NCBI RefSeq assembly: GCF_016862395.1
Contig: NZ_BOMW01000037.1
Span: forward strand, 62,001 to 126,000
DNA: 64,000 nt
Origin: Actinoplanes siamensis
GTDB lineage: Bacteria; Actinomycetota; Actinomycetes; Mycobacteriales; Micromonosporaceae
Direction: 5' to 3'
Shown: piece by piece, positions 60,596 to 64,000 of the stretch
How the letters are laid out: each line of letters begins with the position of its first letter
Numbering within the stretch: the stretch's first letter is position 1
Made by a program: the position numbers and the translations under genes
Notes under the pieces: generated by a model
What the model was told of the DNA's origin: nothing
Database searches by the model: none
The model's input: only the letters and a program-made list of their open reading frames with translations

Positions 60596-60923
60596 CCCGG
60601 TCCCCTCACCGTGTGTAACCGTCTGCCGACTGGCGTGTTGCCGGAGGGCGTGGTGCGCAAGACGTCCGAGATCAACAGGCCTAGGCGCTCCACCCTGCTG
60701 ATTTGCGGCTCCGCTGTCAAGGCCGCAGGTCACCCGCGACCACCCTGAGATCAAACGGTCACCCGCACGGTCAGTGACATCCGGGACTCAAGTCTCTGAC
60801 CGGAACCCGACCGCCGAATCGCCCGGACGGTGCGCCGGCGCCCGTTCGGTGGACCACGTGAGAGCGATTACCGACAGAGCCGAACCGGCCTATGGTTCTT
60901 TCTCGTCAGATTTCGATCCGACG
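60596..60923. other. Non-coding stretch
   Basis: 328 bases between divergent genes. A possible promoter for the truncated dehydrogenase is TTACCG, 17 bases, TATGGT (around 60868-60896). No gene is supported. Confidence 0.4.
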
Positions 60924-61565
60924 GTGAGGAGCACCGCCATCAGCACCACACCATCCGGGCCGGCCACGCACCGCCACCGCGTCGCCGTCGTCGGGCAGGA
61001 CCGTGCCGGACTGTCCCTGGCCCGCGCGGCGGTAGCCGCCGGGCACACCGTCGCCGGCTTCGACCACGATCCCGGGCGGATCGCCCGGCTGCGCGCGGGG
61101 CGGTCACCGCTCGGCGACGAGCTCGTGGCGATGCACGAGACCGGGCGCTACCACGCCACCGACGATCCGGCCTGGCTGGCCGGGTGCGACGTCTACCTGG
61201 TGGCGGCGCCGGTCCCGCTCCGGCGCGGCCGGCCCGACCTGGGGCCGGTGCTGGCCGCCGCGGACACGATCGCCGGGCATCTGCGGGACCACGATCTGGT
61301 CGTACTCGAATCGTGGGTTTCTCCCGGCACCACCCGCGGCGCCTTCCAGGAAGCGCTCGCCGCGCGCAGCAGCGCCCGGTTCTATCTGGCCTTCTCTCCG
61401 GAGCGCACCGGCCGGGCGAAGCTGGCCGGCGGCGTCGACCGCAGGTCGGCGCTGGCCGCGGCGGCGTTCCTGCGCACCACGCACGACGTCGTCGTCACGT
61501 GCGCGACCGCCGAGGAGGCGGAGGCGGCGAACCTGGCCGGCCCGGCCGAGCGCCGGTCCGCCTGA
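60924..61565 (+). pseudogene. Truncated nucleotide-sugar dehydrogenase (N-terminal domain only)
   Basis: About 213 residues of a UDP-sugar 6-dehydrogenase, like the one encoded at 6846-8102 but ending just after the SPER segment (FSPERTGRAKLAGG). The central dimer helix, catalytic Cys region and C-terminal UDP domain are missing. The NAD motif is degraded: GQDRAG instead of GxGxxG. The GTG at 60924 is a guess; in-frame GTG codons upstream (60774, 60858) also occur. It could be a relic, or a single-domain protein with a new role. Confidence 0.7.
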
Positions 61566-61610
61566 CCGAGCCCGGCTGGCTCTCGTCGTTGTCTCCGGGG
61601 CGTTCCACCC

Positions 61611-62741
61611 TCATCTCGCGGAGAGCCAGCCCCGCAGCGCCTGGACGGTATGCGGGTCGAGCGGGACCGTGACACGCCCGTAGCGGTCCCACCGCTCCAC
61701 GGTCCAGTAGTTGCGTTCCTGACGGACGGTGACCTGAACGTTGGGCACCTCGCTGTGCCACGCCGAGCCGCCCGCGGAGACCCCGTACCGGCCCCGGGCG
61801 AACCTGCCGACCTTGGCCAGGCGGGCGCAGGCCGGGCAGCGGCCGTCCGGGGTCGCCAGGCAGTCGCCGCACACCGCGCCCTGGCAGAGCCGGCACGGAC
61901 GGACCGACTCGGAACAGGCCGCGCAGGTCGGGTTCAGACAGTGCGCGCACCACGCCAGAGCGCCGGCGAGGTGATGGTTGCGGCAGGCGTGCAGCGTGGT
62001 CAGGGCCGCGCCGGTGTCCTCGTCGAGGACGTACCCCTGGGCCGTGCCCGGCGCGACATCGTAGACCACCGGGATCTCGAAGCCGTCCGGAAGGCGCCAG
62101 GTCTCGGCCACCCGCAGGCCGACCGCGATCCGGACCACCTCGGTGGGCGTGCGGCGCAGCCGGTGCAGCAGCTCACGGGTCAGCTCCGCGGGCAGGTCCA
62201 GGGGTGCGCCCGGCGCCTGCGCCGCGGCCGTGGTGACGGCGTGGCGGGCCTGCGCCGGATCGAGCTCCTCGCCCGGCGGGTGCTCGACGATCCGCGGCAC
62301 GACCATCTGCTGGACACGCTCGGCGCCCTGGACCTGGATGCCGGTGAACTCGTCACGCCGGGTGACCGCGGTGACGTCGGCCAGGCGGCCGGGCGCGAGC
62401 AGGGTGCTGCCGACCATGCCGCGGTTCATGTCGTCGGGCGACTTGCTGAGGCCGTGCCAGTCCGGCCGGCGGCCGTCGCGGCGGACGCCGAGCTGGGCGT
62501 GCCGGCCGATCCTGGCCAGGACCGCCTCCCACGGGCCGAGCCGGGCCCACGCCACGATCTCCGGCTCCGGCTGCCAGTCCTCGACAGCCCAGTCGAGGGG
62601 ACCGGGCGGTGGCCCCCACTCCGCGACGACGTCGTCGCGCACGATTCCGCGCCCGTCGATCCCGGTGTCGTCGTCGAGGATCAGGCGGCTCACACCTCCC
62701 GATCTTACCCGGGCCCCGCATGCCGGATCATTTTCGGACAT
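61611..62741 (-). CDS. Cysteine-rich (B-box/treble-clef-like) zinc-binding protein, unknown function
   Basis: A 376-residue soluble protein. Residues 1-240 are an unfamiliar domain. Residues 250-310 contain a dense set of metal ligands: CRNHHLAGALAWCAHC, then CAACSESVRPCRLC and CGDC...CPAC, a B-box/RING-like arrangement for two or more zinc ions. The end (VTVRQERNYWTVERWDRYGR) may be a small beta domain. The ATG at 62741 has no ribosome site; a GTG at 62693 lies too close to GGGAGG. Downstream of the IclR-type gene by 21 bases. Confidence 0.72.
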   Translation of the reverse strand: MSENDPACGARVRSGGVSRLILDDDTGIDGRGIVRDDVVAEWGPPPGPLDWAVEDWQPEPEIVAWARLGPWEAVLARIGRHAQLGVRRDGRRPDWHGLSKSPDDMNRGMVGSTLLAPGRLADVTAVTRRDEFTGIQVQGAERVQQMVVPRIVEHPPGEELDPAQARHAVTTAAAQAPGAPLDLPAELTRELLHRLRRTPTEVVRIAVGLRVAETWRLPDGFEIPVVYDVAPGTAQGYVLDEDTGAALTTLHACRNHHLAGALAWCAHCLNPTCAACSESVRPCRLCQGAVCGDCLATPDGRCPACARLAKVGRFARGRYGVSAGGSAWHSEVPNVQVTVRQERNYWTVERWDRYGRVTVPLDPHTVQALRGWLSAR

Positions 62742-62762
62742 GCGCCGGGACGAATCGATCGG

Positions 62763-63524
62763 TCACGACCCGGCCAGGTCTCGCGAGATCGACCGGGCCG
62801 CCGCCACCACGTGCTCCACCAGCGCCGGCCGGGCCTGCCGCCGGGTGTCGCAGAGCCGCTCGACCGGCCCGCTCACCCCGATCGCCCCGGCCACCAGGCC
62901 GCCGAAGGTCCGCAGCGGCGCGGCGATCCCCGCCCGCCCCGGCTGCCACTGCTCGACCGAGAGCGCCCACCCCTGCGCGCGGGTGGCGGCCAACTGCCGG
63001 GCCAGGTCCCGGCGGTTGGTCACGGTGCCCCGGGTGTACGCCGTGAGCCCCGCCGCCACGGCGTCCTCCGCGGCCGCCGCCTGGTAGGCGAGCAGCACCT
63101 GCCCCAGCGCTGTGGCGTGCGGCGGCACCACCCGCCCGGTGTCCATCGACTGGGCCGAGTCGTCCGGCCGGAAGACGTGGTGCACGACCAGCACGCCGCC
63201 GTCGCGCAACGCGCCCACGTGCACCTCCTCGCCGCTGCGGGAGGCGAGCGCGTCGGCCCAGTTCAGCGCGCGGGCACGCAGCTCGTTGGCGTCCAGCCCG
63301 GTGGACCCGAGGTCGAGCAGGGCACGGCCGAGCCGGTACCGGGCCGTACGCGGATCCTGTTCGGCGAAGCCGATGTGGGTGAGCGTGCGCAGGATGCTCT
63401 GCGCGGTGGACTTGGGCAGGCCGAGAGCGTCGGCGATCTCCTTGACCCGCAGCCGGCCGGGGCCGGTGGCGAGCAGCCGCAGGACGGCCGACGAGCGTTC
63501 GATGGATTGGATCAGACCGGGCAT
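62763..63524 (-). CDS. IclR-family regulator of the glycerol genes (GylR-like)
   Basis: A 253-residue regulator. The ATG at 63524 abuts a perfect palindrome; a GTG at 63542 would place the palindrome inside the gene. The N-terminal HTH is RVKEIADALGLPKSTAQSIL, followed by a wing, and the C-terminal IclR effector domain has GEEVHVGALRDGGVLVVHH and APLRTFGGLVAGAIGVSGP. It is divergent from glpK/glpD sequences, as GylR is from the glycerol operon in Streptomyces, where it is an IclR-type glycerol-3-phosphate-responsive repressor. Confidence 0.9.
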   Translation of the reverse strand: MPGLIQSIERSSAVLRLLATGPGRLRVKEIADALGLPKSTAQSILRTLTHIGFAEQDPRTARYRLGRALLDLGSTGLDANELRARALNWADALASRSGEEVHVGALRDGGVLVVHHVFRPDDSAQSMDTGRVVPPHATALGQVLLAYQAAAAEDAVAAGLTAYTRGTVTNRRDLARQLAATRAQGWALSVEQWQPGRAGIAAPLRTFGGLVAGAIGVSGPVERLCDTRRQARPALVEHVVAAARSISRDLAGS

Positions 63525-63543
63525 CGTGCGACATTGTCGCACG
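63525..63543. promoter_or_regulatory. 19-bp perfect palindromic operator
   Basis: CGTGCGACATTGTCGCACG is perfectly self-complementary around its central T. It touches the IclR start codon and lies eight bases before the -35 hexamer of the glycerol promoter. It is the most likely binding site of the IclR-type protein. Confidence 0.7.
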
Positions 63544-63550
63544 CCTGCCG

Positions 63551-63579
63551 TTGCCGGGGGCCGGTTCGGTTCCTAGCGT
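63551..63579 (+). promoter_or_regulatory. Promoter of the glycerol operon
   Basis: TTGCCG (63551-63556), a 17-base spacer and TAGCGT (63574-63579) give a good sigma-70/HrdB-type promoter between the palindrome and the glpK remnant. Confidence 0.6.
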
Positions 63580-63616
63580 CGCGGACAGGGCACCATCCGG
63601 CGGAGGGGGAGGCAGC

Positions 63617-63865
63617 GTGGCGGACTTCGTCGGCGCGATCGATCAGGGCACCACCAGCACGCGCCTCATCATCTTCGACCGGGCCGGGTCCGAGACCACG
63701 GCGTACCCGGCCAGTCCGGCCGTCGGGTCCCGGCGCTGCGAGGACGAGCTGCGCGCCAACCGCCACGAGGACCGGCGCCGGCAGCCGTCCCGGGCGGCGG
63801 ACCGCCGTACCGAAGGAATCTCCCGCTGGGAAGCGGCAGCCGGACGCACCCTCGACCGGGTCTAG
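63617..63865 (+). pseudogene. glpK: Internally deleted glycerol kinase remnant
   Basis: GTG 63617 follows GGAGGGGGAGG. The first 25 codons are the exact start of glycerol kinase (VADFVGAIDQGTTSTRLIIF, the ATP-binding phosphate-1 loop). After that the frame continues through unrelated Arg/Glu-rich sequence and ends in GISRWEAAAGRTLDRV, which looks like the C-terminal helix of the kinase. The whole is 82 residues, where about 500 are expected. An in-frame internal deletion with decay fits best. Translation signals and the downstream glpD start are intact. Confidence 0.75.
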
Positions 63866-63877
63866 GAAGGATCTTTC

Positions 63878-64000
63878 ATGAACACCGGAGTGATCTCGTC
63901 GCAGTCGCGTGCGGCAGCCCTGCGAGCCATGTCGGACGAGGAGTTGGACGTGCTGGTCGTCGGCGCCGGCGTGGTCGGCGCCGGGGCGGCCCTGGACGCG
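63878..64000 (+). CDS. glpD: Glycerol-3-phosphate dehydrogenase, 5' part only
   Basis: Forty-one codons are present before the window ends. ATG 63878 follows AGGAAGGA. The sequence SRAAALRAMSDEELDVLVVG and the dinucleotide-binding motif GAGVVGAGAALDA are typical of the FAD-dependent enzyme that oxidises glycerol-3-phosphate to dihydroxyacetone phosphate at the membrane. It lies 12 bases after the glpK remnant, in the same operon. Confidence 0.88.
   Translation, partial: MNTGVISSQSRAAALRAMSDEELDVLVVGAGVVGAGAALDA

Noticed and set aside
1..64000. Prophage, transposon or integrative element
   Set aside because: No integrase, transposase, terminal inverted repeats or phage structural genes were seen. 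The tRNA-like genes have no adjacent integrase or direct repeat.

Overview
The window looks like chromosome of a high-GC actinomycete, most likely Micromonosporaceae (Actinoplanes-like). Supporting signs are very GC-rich coding sequence with G/C in third positions, many GTG and TTG starts, strong purine-rich ribosome sites in some genes and apparent leaderless starts in others, secreted carbohydrate-active enzymes, SARP/AfsR-type and TetR-type regulators, and the DUF6230/DUF6114 pair typical of filamentous actinomycetes. No phage, insertion sequence, CRISPR array or rRNA was seen. The species call is inference.

Layout. 0-5 kb: a secreted phospholipase D-like protein, a Bcr/CflA drug exporter, a small secreted protein and a drug/metabolite-transporter-like membrane protein. 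5-12 kb: an exopolysaccharide locus with a minus-strand operon (FlaA1/CapD-like dehydratase, nucleotide-sugar dehydrogenase, priming sugar transferase, DegT-like protein), a divergent glycosyltransferase and a VanZ-like protein. 12-18.7 kb: a LuxR-type regulator, about 1 kb without genes, two 14-TMS-type drug exporters (one with a divergent TetR gene), and two unusual tRNA-like genes. 18.8-24.8 kb: a membrane GGDEF-EAL protein and a CitA/CitB-type two-component pair divergent from a C4-dicarboxylate symporter. 24.9-30 kb: a DrrAB-type exporter whose two genes are linked by a 30-codon bridge ORF, facing a large SARP-type regulator. 30.6-41.5 kb: PRC-barrel protein, a heterodimeric ABC exporter, acetyltransferase, OmpR-type two-component system, secreted lipase, a homodimer-type ABC exporter followed by a decayed deazaflavin nitroreductase end, and an LGFP-repeat protein. 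41.7-47.7 kb: a Ser/Thr kinase, a degenerate GGDEF protein, an S9 peptidase, a repeat-rich secreted protein and a methyltransferase.

47.9-53.2 kb is the most interesting part: a translationally coupled minus-strand operon of three different PLP enzymes (fold-type III decarboxylase-like, cysteine synthase-like protein fused to a rhodanese domain, and a cysteine-desulfurase-like class V enzyme), divergent from an MFS exporter. It reads as a small biosynthesis-and-export cassette for an unknown, possibly sulfur-containing or diamino-acid-derived, metabolite. 53-60 kb holds plant-polymer enzymes (pectinesterase, GH12 glucanase) and a TetR/DUF6230/DUF6114/secreted-protein locus. 60-64 kb ends with a truncated nucleotide-sugar dehydrogenase, a cysteine-rich zinc-binding-type protein, and a glycerol locus in which an IclR-type regulator with a perfect palindromic operator faces an internally deleted glpK remnant and the start of glpD.

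All assignments come from reading motifs and gene context; no database search was possible.
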